DNA from: CAZKVJ01 sp964556225
GTDB lineage: Bacteria > Actinomycetota > Acidimicrobiia > Acidimicrobiales > Ilumatobacteraceae
Direction of reading: 5' to 3'
DNA length: 64,000 nt
NCBI GenBank assembly: GCA_964556225.1
Contig: CAZKVJ010000004.1
Location: 1-64,000 of the forward strand
The notes beneath the pieces are model-generated. The model saw only the letters and a program-made list of their open reading frames with translations. It was not told where the DNA came from and ran no database searches. The translations under genes and the position numbers were made by a program. Shown here piece after piece: positions 1-8,217 of the stretch; within the stretch, counting starts at the first letter, position 1; each line of letters begins with the position of its first letter.

Positions 1-1523
1 GCGCGCAGATCTTTCTTCAGGATCTTGCCGCTCGGGTTGCGGGGCAGCGCCTCGACCCAGTCGACGCTCGTCGGGCACTTGTAGCGGGCCAGGTGCTCGC
101 GGGCGAAGTCGATGAGCTCCTGCTCGCTCACCTCGACGCCCGGGGCCCGCACGACCAGGGCCTTGGCCGTCTCACCCCACCGATCGTGCGGCACCCCGAT
201 GACCGCCACGTCGACCACGGCGGGGTGGGTCATCAGCACGTTCTCGACCTCGGCCGGGTACACGTTCTCACCGCCAGAGACGATCATGTCCTTCACGCGG
301 TCGTGGATGTAGAGGTAGCCGTCCTCGTCGAGGTACCCGGCGTCGCCCGTGCGGAACCAGCCCCCGTCCACGATGGACTCGGCCGTGGCCTCGTCGTTGT
401 TCCAGTACCCCTTCATCACCTGGCCAGACCGGACCCAGATCTCCCCGACCTCGCCCGGGGGCAGGTCGCGGCCGTTCGAGGTGTCGACGATCCGCAGCTC
501 CACGCCCGGGCCGGGAACGCCACAGCTGCGCAGCCGGTGCCGGTTGGGACCGTTGGGATCGTGGTCCTCCGGCGGCAGATTCACGATGGCCCCGGTGGTC
601 TCGGTGAGCCCGTAGGCCTGCCAGAACCGGCACCCGAACGTGGTCACCGACCGCGCCAAGACGTCCTCGCTGATCGGGGACGCGCCGTACACCAGCACCT
701 CGAGGCTGGAGAAGTCGGCCTCGTCCACCCCGGGCACCATCAGCATGAACTGGAACACCGCCGGCACGAGGAACGCGTGGGTGATGCCCTGCTCCGGGAT
801 CATGCGGACCAAGGCCGCCGGGTCCAGGTCGCGCACGATCACCGACTTCGCGCCGACGTACATGCCGGCCGTGGCCCAGCCCCCACCGCCGATGTGGAAC
901 AGCGGCATGGCGACCAGGTTCACCGTGTCCGGCCGCAGCCCCCACATGTCCTTCGCCATCGGCAGCAGGCTGAAGAAGTTGTCGTTCATCAGCATCACAC
1001 CCTTCGGGCGGCCCGTGGTGCCCGAGGAGTACAGCTGGAAGGCGATGTCGGTGCCGGCCGCCTCCGCTCCCGGATCCTCGGCCGGCTGCCGGGCGACCCA
1101 GTCCTCGTAGGACTCGAAGCGTGGGTGACCGCCGACGACCACGACGGTCGCGGTGGTGAGCTCGTCGGCGATCGCATCGAGCACCGGCGCGAGCTCCTGG
1201 CCGACCACCAGCACCTTCGCCTGAGCGTCGTTCAGGATGTACGCCACCTCGGGCGGCGCCAGGCGCCAGTTGACGTCGACGCAGACGGCGTTCAAGAGCG
1301 CCGCGCCGTAGAACACCTCGAAGTGCTCGATGCAGTTCTTGTCGAGGAAGGCGACACGATCCTGCACGCCGACACCAGCGGCCTGCATCGCCTGGGCCAC
1401 CCGTGTCGACCGGTCGAAGAGCTCGGCCCACGTGCGCGTGCGTGGGCCCTCGACGAGGCACGTCTCGTCGGGGCGGTCGGCGGCGTGGGTGCGCAGGATG
1501 TCGGCGACGGTGGTGATCCCCAT
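1..1523 (-). CDS. Acyl-CoA synthetase (AMP-binding), C-terminus cut by window edge
   Basis: Activates a carboxylic acid to acyl-AMP and then acyl-CoA (ANL superfamily, cytoplasmic). About 507 residues are visible and the frame is still open at base 1, so only a few C-terminal residues should be missing. Seen in order: the A3 loop YSSGTTGRPKGVM near residues 165-177, YGLTETTG (A5), RTGDAGYLDEDGY (A8 hinge) and the A10 lysine in PSGKILKK. The ATG at 1523 lies 8 nt after a TACGGT -10 element, which decides the start. It is divergent from the P450 at 1607. Fatty or steroid side-chain acids are the usual substrates of such actinobacterial enzymes; the actual substrate cannot be read here. Confidence 0.95.
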   Translation of the reverse strand, partial: MGITTVADILRTHAADRPDETCLVEGPRTRTWAELFDRSTRVAQAMQAAGVGVQDRVAFLDKNCIEHFEVFYGAALLNAVCVDVNWRLAPPEVAYILNDAQAKVLVVGQELAPVLDAIADELTTATVVVVGGHPRFESYEDWVARQPAEDPGAEAAGTDIAFQLYSSGTTGRPKGVMLMNDNFFSLLPMAKDMWGLRPDTVNLVAMPLFHIGGGGWATAGMYVGAKSVIVRDLDPAALVRMIPEQGITHAFLVPAVFQFMLMVPGVDEADFSSLEVLVYGASPISEDVLARSVTTFGCRFWQAYGLTETTGAIVNLPPEDHDPNGPNRHRLRSCGVPGPGVELRIVDTSNGRDLPPGEVGEIWVRSGQVMKGYWNNDEATAESIVDGGWFRTGDAGYLDEDGYLYIHDRVKDMIVSGGENVYPAEVENVLMTHPAVVDVAVIGVPHDRWGETAKALVVRAPGVEVSEQELIDFAREHLARYKCPTSVDWVEALPRNPSGKILKKDLR

Positions 1524-1531
1524 GGCTCGAC

Positions 1532-1537
1532 ACCGTA
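1532..1537 (-). promoter_or_regulatory. Leaderless -10 (TACGGT) of the acyl-CoA synthetase
   Basis: TACGGT on the minus strand, 8 nt before the ATG at 1523; spacing implies transcription starting at or next to the start codon. Confidence 0.6.
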
Positions 1538-1593
1538 CTGCTCGGGCGGGTGGGCACCGTCCGGTGCCGACCGGCCACGCCGCGGGCGGCGAA

Positions 1594-1599
1594 TAGGAT
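1594..1599 (+). promoter_or_regulatory. Leaderless -10 (TAGGAT) of P450 1
   Basis: TAGGAT, 7 nt before the ATG at 1607. It excludes in-frame starts further upstream. Confidence 0.6.
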
Positions 1600-1606
1600 C
1601 GGCCGC

Positions 1607-2767
1607 ATGGAGGTCCGGCTGTTCGACAAGGACGTCTACGCCGGCGACCCCCACCCGATGTTCACCTGGCTGCGGGCCAACGCGCCGGTGTTCTGCGACC
1701 CGGAGACGGGGGTGTGGGCCCTCACCCGCCATGCCGACGTGGTCTGGGCGGAGCGCCAGCCGCACCTGTTCTCGAACGCTCCCGGGTCACGCCCGCGCAC
1801 CGACCCCCAGCCGTCGATGATCGACGCCGACGACCCCTACCACGGCGACCAGCGCCGCATCGTGGCCCGGGGGTTCACGCCGAAGCAGATGATCCGCTAC
1901 GAGGCGCACGTGCACGACGTCGTCGAGCGGCTGCTGGACCGGGCCCTCGGGCTCGGGCGCTTCGACGTCGTGCGCGAGATCGCCCGGCCGCTGCCGATGA
2001 CCCTGATCGGCGAGCTGCTCGGCGCCGACCCAGCCGACTTCGAGCAGCTCCAGCACTGGAGCGACCAGATGATCCGGGGCGCCGACGGCCCGGAGAACAT
2101 CACCGACGAGGTGGTGACGGCGGCGTTCGCCTGGGGCGGGTGGATCACCGACGTCGTCGCGCAGCGCCGCCAGTGCCCTGGCGACGACCTGGTCAGCACC
2201 CTCGTGCGCGCCGAGGTCGGTGGCCGGCCAATCGACGACGACCACGTCACCGGCAATGCGCTGCTGCTGCTCGTCGGCGGCAACGAGACCACCCGCAACG
2301 TGATCACGGGCGGGCTGCACGCGCTGCTGTCGAACCCGTCGCAGTGGGAGCGCCTCGTCGCCGACCCGGAGCTGGTGCCGAGCGCCGTCGAGGAGTGCCT
2401 CCGCTGGGTGAGCCCGATCCTCAACATGAACCGCACCACCACCGCCGACGTGGAGATCCGCGGCACGACCATCCCGGCCGGCTCGTCGGTGCTCATGGAG
2501 TACGCATCGGCGAACCGCGACGAGGACGTGTTCGACGATCCGTTCGAGCTCGACGTCGGCCGTCAGCCCAACCCACACGTGGCGTTCGGGTTCGGCCCCC
2601 ACTTCTGCCTGGGCTCGAGCCTGGCCCGGCTCGAGATCCGGGCCACGTTCGAGGCGCTCGTGCGGCGGGCACCCGGCCTGCGCCTGGCCGACCCGCAGGC
2701 GACGCCGGCGCACGGCGCGAGCACGTTCGTGCGCGGCATGACCGCGCTCGAGGTCATCGCACCCTGA
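1607..2767 (+). CDS. Cytochrome P450 (first of a convergent pair)
   Basis: Haem-thiolate monooxygenase of 386 aa, the usual length for a soluble bacterial P450. Visible: the I-helix oxygen-activation motif GGNETT (residues 224-229), the K-helix E263-x-x-R266 and the haem loop FGFGPHFCLG with cysteine ligand C334. There is no signal peptide or fused reductase, so it needs a separate ferredoxin and reductase; neither is adjacent. The ATG at 1607 follows a -10 box by 7 nt. Its 3' end overlaps the oppositely oriented second P450 by 14 bp. Substrate unknown; neighbouring acyl-CoA genes suggest a lipid or terpenoid-like compound. Confidence 0.96.
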   Translation: MEVRLFDKDVYAGDPHPMFTWLRANAPVFCDPETGVWALTRHADVVWAERQPHLFSNAPGSRPRTDPQPSMIDADDPYHGDQRRIVARGFTPKQMIRYEAHVHDVVERLLDRALGLGRFDVVREIARPLPMTLIGELLGADPADFEQLQHWSDQMIRGADGPENITDEVVTAAFAWGGWITDVVAQRRQCPGDDLVSTLVRAEVGGRPIDDDHVTGNALLLLVGGNETTRNVITGGLHALLSNPSQWERLVADPELVPSAVEECLRWVSPILNMNRTTTADVEIRGTTIPAGSSVLMEYASANRDEDVFDDPFELDVGRQPNPHVAFGFGPHFCLGSSLARLEIRATFEALVRRAPGLRLADPQATPAHGASTFVRGMTALEVIAP

Positions 2768-3971
2768 ACGCGAGGCCGAAGCTGCGTACGGCGCGGGCGA
2801 AGATGTTCGGCTCCACGTCCGGCTCCGTCACCACCCGCAGGTCCGTGACCCGCCGGGACAGCTCACCGAACACTGCCGCCAGGGAGGTGCGGGCGAGGTT
2901 CGTCCCGAGGCACATGTGCGTGCCGTACCCGAACGAGGCGTGGGGGTTCGGGTCGCGGCGGATGTCGAATCGGAACGGGTCGGCGAACACGGCCTCATCG
3001 CGGTTGGCCGACGGGTAGAGCAGGATCACCCGGTCGCCCCGCCGGACGGGCTGGTCGCCGATGCGGTCGTCGGCCGCGGCCCGGCGGAACATGTTGTTCA
3101 GCGGCGTCACCCAGCGCAGGACCTCCTCGACGGCGCCAGGCACCAGCGACGGATCGGCGGCCATTGCCTCCCACTGCTCGGGGTGGTCCGCGAAGACGCG
3201 CAGCCCGTGGCTGATGGCGGTGCGCGTCGTCTCGGCCCCGCCGGAGATGAACAGCCCCGTCTCGTGCACGACCGCTGACGGTGGGAGCCGCTCGCCGTCG
3301 ATCTCGGCGTGCAGCCAGGTCGAGATGAGGTCGTCGGCGGGGCAGCCGAGGCGCTCCTGGGCGACCTCGCCGAGCGCGGTGGCGAACTCGACGTTGGCGT
3401 CCACGAACTCGCAGAACGTGCGCCCGTCGCGCTCGCGCATGTCGATGCGCATCAGCCGCTCGCTCCAGCTCTTCACCTCGCGCCACATCTCCTCCGGGTA
3501 GCCGAGGAGCCGGCAGGTGAGCCGCGCCGGCAGCTGGCCGGCGAGGGCCTCCACCACCTCGACCTCGCCGTCGCCGACGAACGCGTCGACCAGCTGCGCG
3601 GTGAGCGCCTGGACCTCGTGCGCCTGCTCGGCCACGGCGTGAGGCGTGAAGCGGCCCTGCACGAGCAGGCGCTGCTGGCGGTGGCGGGGGTCGTCCTGGG
3701 CGATCATGTTGATCTCCTCGGGCGCCCAGATCGCCCGATACCCCATGCCCGAGACGAACACGCTGCTGCGGCGCTCGACGTCGAGCAGGTCGGCGTGGCG
3801 CGTCACCGCCCACAGGCCGTTGCGGGCGTCGCGGTACACGGGCTCGTTGGCCCGCATCCACGTCCACACCTCGTGCGGGTCACGCCGGTACAGCTCCGGG
3901 TCGAGCAGATCGACCACCAGCCGGCCGCCGTCGTCGTGCACCCCAGGGAAGTCCGTCGTCAACGTCGTCAC
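2754..3971 (-). CDS. Cytochrome P450 (second of a convergent pair)
   Basis: Soluble P450 of 405 aa. GGAETT (residues 244-249) is the I-helix motif, E283-x-x-R286 the K-helix pair, and FGYGTHMCLG carries the haem cysteine C354. The GTG at 3971 is chosen because TATCGT lies exactly 7 nt upstream; an in-frame start at 4004 would lie upstream of that promoter. It is downstream of the nitroreductase and crotonase genes on the same strand but has its own promoter and is separated from them by a 49-bp palindrome. It overlaps P450 1 tail to tail by 14 bp. The two paralogues are clearly divergent in sequence. Confidence 0.96.
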   Translation of the reverse strand: MTTLTTDFPGVHDDGGRLVVDLLDPELYRRDPHEVWTWMRANEPVYRDARNGLWAVTRHADLLDVERRSSVFVSGMGYRAIWAPEEINMIAQDDPRHRQQRLLVQGRFTPHAVAEQAHEVQALTAQLVDAFVGDGEVEVVEALAGQLPARLTCRLLGYPEEMWREVKSWSERLMRIDMRERDGRTFCEFVDANVEFATALGEVAQERLGCPADDLISTWLHAEIDGERLPPSAVVHETGLFISGGAETTRTAISHGLRVFADHPEQWEAMAADPSLVPGAVEEVLRWVTPLNNMFRRAAADDRIGDQPVRRGDRVILLYPSANRDEAVFADPFRFDIRRDPNPHASFGYGTHMCLGTNLARTSLAAVFGELSRRVTDLRVVTEPDVEPNIFARAVRSFGLAFRVR

Positions 3972-3978
3972 GCCGGCG

Positions 3979-3984
3979 ACGATA
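3979..3984 (-). promoter_or_regulatory. Leaderless -10 (TATCGT) of P450 2
   Basis: TATCGT on the minus strand, 7 nt before the GTG at 3971. Confidence 0.6.
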
Positions 3985-4015
3985 GGCCACCCCACCCAAC
4001 CCACCCCACCCCTGC

Positions 4016-4064
4016 GTTCTGGTCCCAGGAAGTAGCGCTCAGCGCTACTTCCTGGGACCAGAAC
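4016..4064. terminator. 49-bp perfect palindrome (24-1-24) over the nitroreductase stop codon
   Basis: Left arm 4016-4039 is fully complementary to right arm 4041-4064 around a single centre base (4040). The ends are GTTCTG and CAGAAC. The nitroreductase stop (complement 4045-4047) lies inside it, so that protein's last residues are encoded by the arm. There is no T-tract. It ends 45 nt upstream of the P450 2 start. It may be an I-shaped (tail-less) terminator, an operator, or a repeat unit. The element at 46055-46103 has the same length, centre and end hexamer. Confidence 0.6.
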
Positions 4065-4725
4065 CGAGGCGGTTGGCCCAGTGGTTCCAGTGGGTCACCG
4101 CGCCGGCGGGCTTGCGGGGGGCGACGCCGAACCGACCCGCCGGGCGCCCCACGGGGACGAGGGCGGCGATCTCGTAGCGCGGCGAGCCGTCGGGGTTCGA
4201 CGGGACGCCCAGCACGCGCAGCACCTCGTCGGCGTGGATGCGCACGACCGTGGTGAGCGCAGTGCCGAGCCCGATGGCGCGTGCCGCCACGCAGAAGTTC
4301 TGGACGGCCGGGTACACGCTGGCGTCGAGGCGGCCGATGTCCATCTCGCCGTGCTCGTCGCTCGGCGTCCAGGGGATCAGCGGCTGGAGGAACAGCACCA
4401 GCACCGGGACGCTCGCCAGCGTGTCGGCCAAGTGCCGGCTGGCGTCACGCGTCCGGCGCCACGAGCGGGCCTGCGCCTCGTCGCGGAACTCCGTCGGCTC
4501 CGGCAGCGAGCGCTCGTAGCGGTCGAACGCCGCCCGGTAGAGGCGGGCCACCTCGGCCTTCACCTCGGGATCGGTCACCACCACGTACTGCTGGGGTTGC
4601 ACGTTGCCACCGCTCGGCGCCTGCTGCGCCGCGGCGAGGCAGATGCGGATGTCGTCGTCGCTCACGGGCTCGTCCGTGAACCGGCGCATCGCCCTGGTGG
4701 TCATGATCGCCTCGAGCGCGTCCAT
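4045..4725 (-). CDS. Nitroreductase-family FMN oxidoreductase
   Basis: Likely FMN-dependent NAD(P)H oxidoreductase (226 aa). The N-terminal TTRAMRRFTDEPVSDDDI and the APSGGNVQPQQYVVV segment are the FMN-binding hallmarks of the nitroreductase fold. There is no signal peptide. A purine-rich AGAGGGGA precedes the ATG at 4725, and the gene follows the crotonase stop by 37 bp, so the two are probably one transcript. The C-terminal GSGPRK is encoded by the 49-bp palindrome, which suggests the element arrived at, or was maintained over, the gene end. Substrate unknown. Confidence 0.9.
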   Translation of the reverse strand: MDALEAIMTTRAMRRFTDEPVSDDDIRICLAAAQQAPSGGNVQPQQYVVVTDPEVKAEVARLYRAAFDRYERSLPEPTEFRDEAQARSWRRTRDASRHLADTLASVPVLVLFLQPLIPWTPSDEHGEMDIGRLDASVYPAVQNFCVAARAIGLGTALTTVVRIHADEVLRVLGVPSNPDGSPRYEIAALVPVGRPAGRFGVAPRKPAGAVTHWNHWANRLGSGPRK

Positions 4726-4762
4726 CAGATCCCCTCTCGTCCGCAGCGGTGCGCTGCTCCGG

Positions 4763-5551
4763 TCATCGCCCCGTGAACCGTGCCGGCCGGCGCTCGCGCA
4801 TGGCGTCGACCGCCTCGGCGTGATCCTGGGAGAGCAGGCAAGGGATCTCCAAGGCCGCCGAGACGTCGAAGCTGTCGAGCAGGGCTCGCTTCAGCTGGGC
4901 GTTCACGGCCGCCTTCGTCCCCCGCACCGCCAGGGGTGCGCCACCCGCCAGGCGACGCGCCCAGTCCATGCCCCGCTCGCGCACGGCACCGGCATCGCAC
5001 ACCTCGGCCGCCACGCCCAGGCGCAGCGCCTCGTCGGCACCCAGCGGGTCGCCGAGCAGCAGGTGGCGCTTGGCCGCCAGCGGACCGACGAGCAGCGGCC
5101 AGACGGCGGCGCCGCCGTCACCGGCGACCAACCCGACCTTCACGTGCGGGTCGACGATGACCGCGTCGCGGGACATCACCAGCAGGTCGCACAGCAGCGC
5201 CACCGACGCCCCCAGCCCCGCCGCCGAGCCGTTCAGCGCGCACACCACCGGCACCTCCACGTCGAGCAGGTCCCAGATCAGCTGCTTGGCGTCCCGGCGC
5301 AGCACGTCGGCGGCACCGACGCTGCGCAGCGCCGGGAACCAGTCGAAGTCGCCGCCGGCGCTGAACGCCCGGCCCGACCCCGTCAGCAGCACGGCGCGGG
5401 CCACGCTCTCGCGCTTGAGCCGGCGGGCCAGCTCACCGAGGTCGTGGTGCAGCCGGGCGTCGACGGCGTTGACCGGGCTGTGCGGGTGGTCGATCGTCGC
5501 GACGAGCACGTCGCCGTCGCGCTCGAAGCGGATGGTGTCGAGGTCCTGCAC
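4763..5551 (-). CDS. Enoyl-CoA hydratase/isomerase family protein with substituted catalytic positions
   Basis: Crotonase-fold protein of 262 aa acting on a CoA thioester. The oxyanion-hole segment GRAFSAGGDF and a second glycine-rich segment NGSAAGLGASVALLCDL are present, followed by VGLVAGDGG, typical of one actinobacterial subgroup. Aligned by eye with classical hydratases, both catalytic glutamates are replaced (Ser in the GLGAS segment, His in DPHV), so ordinary hydration is doubtful; isomerase, hydrolase or another crotonase reaction is possible. GTG start at 5551. Probably co-transcribed with the nitroreductase. Confidence 0.9.
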   Translation of the reverse strand: MQDLDTIRFERDGDVLVATIDHPHSPVNAVDARLHHDLGELARRLKRESVARAVLLTGSGRAFSAGGDFDWFPALRSVGAADVLRRDAKQLIWDLLDVEVPVVCALNGSAAGLGASVALLCDLLVMSRDAVIVDPHVKVGLVAGDGGAAVWPLLVGPLAAKRHLLLGDPLGADEALRLGVAAEVCDAGAVRERGMDWARRLAGGAPLAVRGTKAAVNAQLKRALLDSFDVSAALEIPCLLSQDHAEAVDAMRERRPARFTGR

Positions 5552-5610
5552 GAGCGGATTCTCCCAGGCGGAGCCGAGTCCTCACGATCTCCTCACATTC
5601 GTGCGTCACC

Positions 5611-6867
5611 ATGGACGCCATGGACGACCGATCCGCAGTCGTGTGGCTGCACCGGCGAGCCGGCTTCGGGCTGACCCCGAGCGAGCTCGAGGCCGCCGTC
5701 GCCCGCGGGCCGGCGGCCGAGATCGAGCGGCTCGTGGACCCCGACGCCGCCGGGATCGCCGCTGAGGCCGACCCGTGGGACGACGCCGAGGTCCCGCTCG
5801 ATCCGCAGGCGTCGCGCGAGGCCCGATTCGGAACCGTGCACCGCTGGCTCGACCACATGGTGGCCACCAGCCGCCCCGGGCCCGAGCGCAGCGCGTGGAG
5901 GTGGCACGGCCACTTCGTCAGCGCTTTCGACAGGGTCCGCTCGCCCCGGCTGATGGTGGATCAGATGCGCCTGCTCCGCTCGCTCGCGCACGGACCGTTC
6001 CCGACCCTGCTCCGGGCGGTCACCGTCAACCCGGCGATGCTGGTGTACCTCGACGGCGTGCGCAGCACCGGGACCAGCCCGAACGAGAACTACGCCCGAG
6101 AGCTGCTCGAGCTGTTCACGCTCGGTGTCGGCCAGTACACGGAGGACGACGTCCGCGCCGGTGCGGCGGCGCTGACCGGCTGGACGGTCGCACCCGGCGC
6201 CGCTGAGTCCCGCTTCGTGCCGTTCCGCCATGACGACACCCCGCAGCGCTACCTCGGCGTCGACGGCGTGCACGACGTGGACACCGTCGTCGCGTCGGTC
6301 GTCACCCACCCGGCCATGGCTCGCTTCGTCGCCGGGCGGGTGGCGCGCGACGTGCTGGGGGCGTCGCCCGCCGACGTGGTCGACGTCGCCGCGACTGCGT
6401 TCTCCAGCTCCGGTCACGACATCCGTGCGCTGCTGCGATCCGTCCTCACGGCCGGGCTCGAACGGGCGAGCGCCGACGTCGTGCTCGGCCCGGTGCCCTG
6501 GCTCGTGGCGGCCCAGCGAGCGACCGGCGCGGTGGTGGACCCGCGCACCCGCCTCCAAGAGCTCTACGCCGCCGGGCAGCTGCCGATGCTGCCTCCGAAC
6601 GTGGCCGGCTGGCCGGGCGGTACGGCCTGGTTCGCGTCGTCGAGCCTGGTGGCACGCACGCGCCTGGCCGCCGGCATCGCCGAGGGCACGCCCGAGGCGT
6701 CGCCGGCGCTGACAGCGGCCGAGGCGCGCGACGTCGATCGCCTCGCCGAGGTGCTCGGCCTCACCCGTCCGTTCGGCGCTGCGAGCAGCTCGGCGCTCCA
6801 GCGCGCCGGCGACCCACGTGAGCTGCTCGCCCTGGCGCTCGTCACCCCGGAGGCGCTGGTCGCATGA
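5611..6867 (+). CDS. DUF1800 family protein
   Basis: 418-aa protein of the DUF1800 family, recognised by WLHRRAGFGLTPSEL at the N-terminus, the conserved SPNENYARELLELFTLG segment and a later PNVAGWPGG motif. The family is usually encoded next to a DUF1501 protein, as here, and its biochemical role is not established. No clear signal peptide is seen. A second ATG at 5620 is an alternative start. The stop overlaps a possible ATG of the DUF1501 gene, so the pair is an operon. Confidence 0.9.
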   Translation: MDAMDDRSAVVWLHRRAGFGLTPSELEAAVARGPAAEIERLVDPDAAGIAAEADPWDDAEVPLDPQASREARFGTVHRWLDHMVATSRPGPERSAWRWHGHFVSAFDRVRSPRLMVDQMRLLRSLAHGPFPTLLRAVTVNPAMLVYLDGVRSTGTSPNENYARELLELFTLGVGQYTEDDVRAGAAALTGWTVAPGAAESRFVPFRHDDTPQRYLGVDGVHDVDTVVASVVTHPAMARFVAGRVARDVLGASPADVVDVAATAFSSSGHDIRALLRSVLTAGLERASADVVLGPVPWLVAAQRATGAVVDPRTRLQELYAAGQLPMLPPNVAGWPGGTAWFASSSLVARTRLAAGIAEGTPEASPALTAAEARDVDRLAEVLGLTRPFGAASSSALQRAGDPRELLALALVTPEALVA

Positions 6868-6890
6868 CCCGCTCCCCCTCACCCGACGCA

Positions 6891-6896
6891 GGGAGG
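6891..6896 (+). promoter_or_regulatory. Shine-Dalgarno GGGAGG deciding the DUF1501 start
   Basis: GGGAGG lies 6 nt before the ATG at 6903 and favours it over the ATG at 6864, which overlaps the preceding stop codon. Confidence 0.6.
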
Positions 6897-6902
6897 AACG
6901 CC

Positions 6903-8177
6903 ATGTCCCCGATCTCCCGCCGCCGCTTCCTCACCCTCACCGCAGGCGCCGCGGCGGCGGGGCTCGCCGGGTGCTCGGCCGGTCACGGCGACGGCACCGG
7001 CGCCCCGGCGACGACCCTGCCCACCCGAACGACGGTCACGACCGCCCTCACCCCGACGACGTCGACGCCAGCAGCGGCCGCGACCGACCGCCGCATCCTC
7101 GTCGTGGTGCAGATGAACGGTGGCAACGACTGGCTCAACACCCTCGTCCCCGCCAGCGGGCGCTACCGCGACCTGCGCCCGACGCTGGCCGTGCCGGAAG
7201 CCGAGCTCCTCCCGCTGGCCGGCACGAGCGACGCCATGCTCCACCCGGCGCTCGCGCCGCTCGTCCCGATGTGGGAGGCGGGAACCCTGGCCGCCATCGC
7301 CGGCGTGGGCTTCGCCGAGCCCGATCGCTCCCACTTCGTCTCGATGGAACGGTGGTGGCGGGCCGACGACCTCTCGGCGGCCACGGGCTGGCTCGGACGC
7401 TGGCTCGACGGTCTCGACCGTGGCGCCCCAGTGCTGGTGGCCACGGCGCTCGGCGGCGGCGCTCCGCTGCTCGTCGGCGAGGAGCGTCAGCCGGCGGTGA
7501 TCCTGTCGCCCGCGTCGTTCCGCCTTCCCGAGGAGGTGCCGGGTGCTGCGATCCGCCGGCTCGCGACACCACGAGCGGACGGACTCAGCGGCCAGGCCCA
7601 GACGGCGCTCGCGGCAGCGGCCGAGGCGGTCGACGAGCTCGCCGCGATCGTGGCCGACGTCCCCGACGACGGTGACGTGACCGGCTCGGGGCGAGAGGGT
7701 GCGGTGACGCTGGCCAGCGGGCTCGAGCTCGCCGCGGCACTGGTCGGCGCCGACGTCGGGGTCCGGACCGTGGTCGTGTCGGCGGGTGGCTTCGACACCC
7801 ACGCCAACCAGCTCGCGACCCAGCAACAGCTGCTGTCGGATTACGCCGCTGGGGTCGCAGCCTTCTGGGCCGGGGTCGAGGCGGCCGGCCGGGCCGACGA
7901 CGTGCTGATGCTCACCACGACGGAGTTCGGTCGCCGGGTCGCCGAGAACGGCAGCGGCGGGACCGACCACGGTGCGGGCAGCAGCGTCCTCGTCGCCGGT
8001 TCCGGCGTCGTCGGCGGGCTCCACGGCGAGATCGACCTCGATCACCTGCTCGATGGCGACATCCGCCCGGTGGTGGACCCTCGGGTGCTGTACACGGGCT
8101 GTCTCGACTGGCTCGGTGGCGACGCCGAGGCCGTGCTCGGCCGCCGGTTCACCGGCCCCACCTTCCTCCGCCGGTGA
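6903..8177 (+). CDS. DUF1501 family protein, Tat-exported lipoprotein
   Basis: 424-aa DUF1501 (sulfatase-like fold) protein. The N-terminus holds a twin-arginine motif SRRRFL, an Ala/Gly-rich hydrophobic stretch and a lipobox ending LAGC, so it is probably exported folded and anchored outside the membrane. Family motifs seen: VVQMNGGNDWLNTLVP, SAGGFDTHANQ, and TTEFGRRVAENGSGGTDHG near the C-terminus. A Thr/Pro-rich spacer follows the lipid-anchor cysteine. An upstream in-frame ATG at 6864 would add 13 residues. It pairs with the DUF1800 gene; activity unknown. Confidence 0.9.
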   Translation: MSPISRRRFLTLTAGAAAAGLAGCSAGHGDGTGAPATTLPTRTTVTTALTPTTSTPAAAATDRRILVVVQMNGGNDWLNTLVPASGRYRDLRPTLAVPEAELLPLAGTSDAMLHPALAPLVPMWEAGTLAAIAGVGFAEPDRSHFVSMERWWRADDLSAATGWLGRWLDGLDRGAPVLVATALGGGAPLLVGEERQPAVILSPASFRLPEEVPGAAIRRLATPRADGLSGQAQTALAAAAEAVDELAAIVADVPDDGDVTGSGREGAVTLASGLELAAALVGADVGVRTVVVSAGGFDTHANQLATQQQLLSDYAAGVAAFWAGVEAAGRADDVLMLTTTEFGRRVAENGSGGTDHGAGSSVLVAGSGVVGGLHGEIDLDHLLDGDIRPVVDPRVLYTGCLDWLGGDAEAVLGRRFTGPTFLRR

Positions 8178-8204
8178 GCCACTGCCACCGGGGCAGCGAC
8201 GTCC

Positions 8205-8210
8205 TACGCT
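8205..8210 (+). promoter_or_regulatory. Leaderless -10 (TACGCT) of the LLM oxidoreductase
   Basis: TACGCT, 7 nt before the ATG at 8218; it decides between that ATG and one at 8224. Confidence 0.6.
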
Positions 8211-8217
8211 CGGCGGG

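Noticed and set aside
4016..4064. Palindromes as ends of insertion sequences
   Set aside because: No transposase gene or target duplication is seen around any of the four elements.
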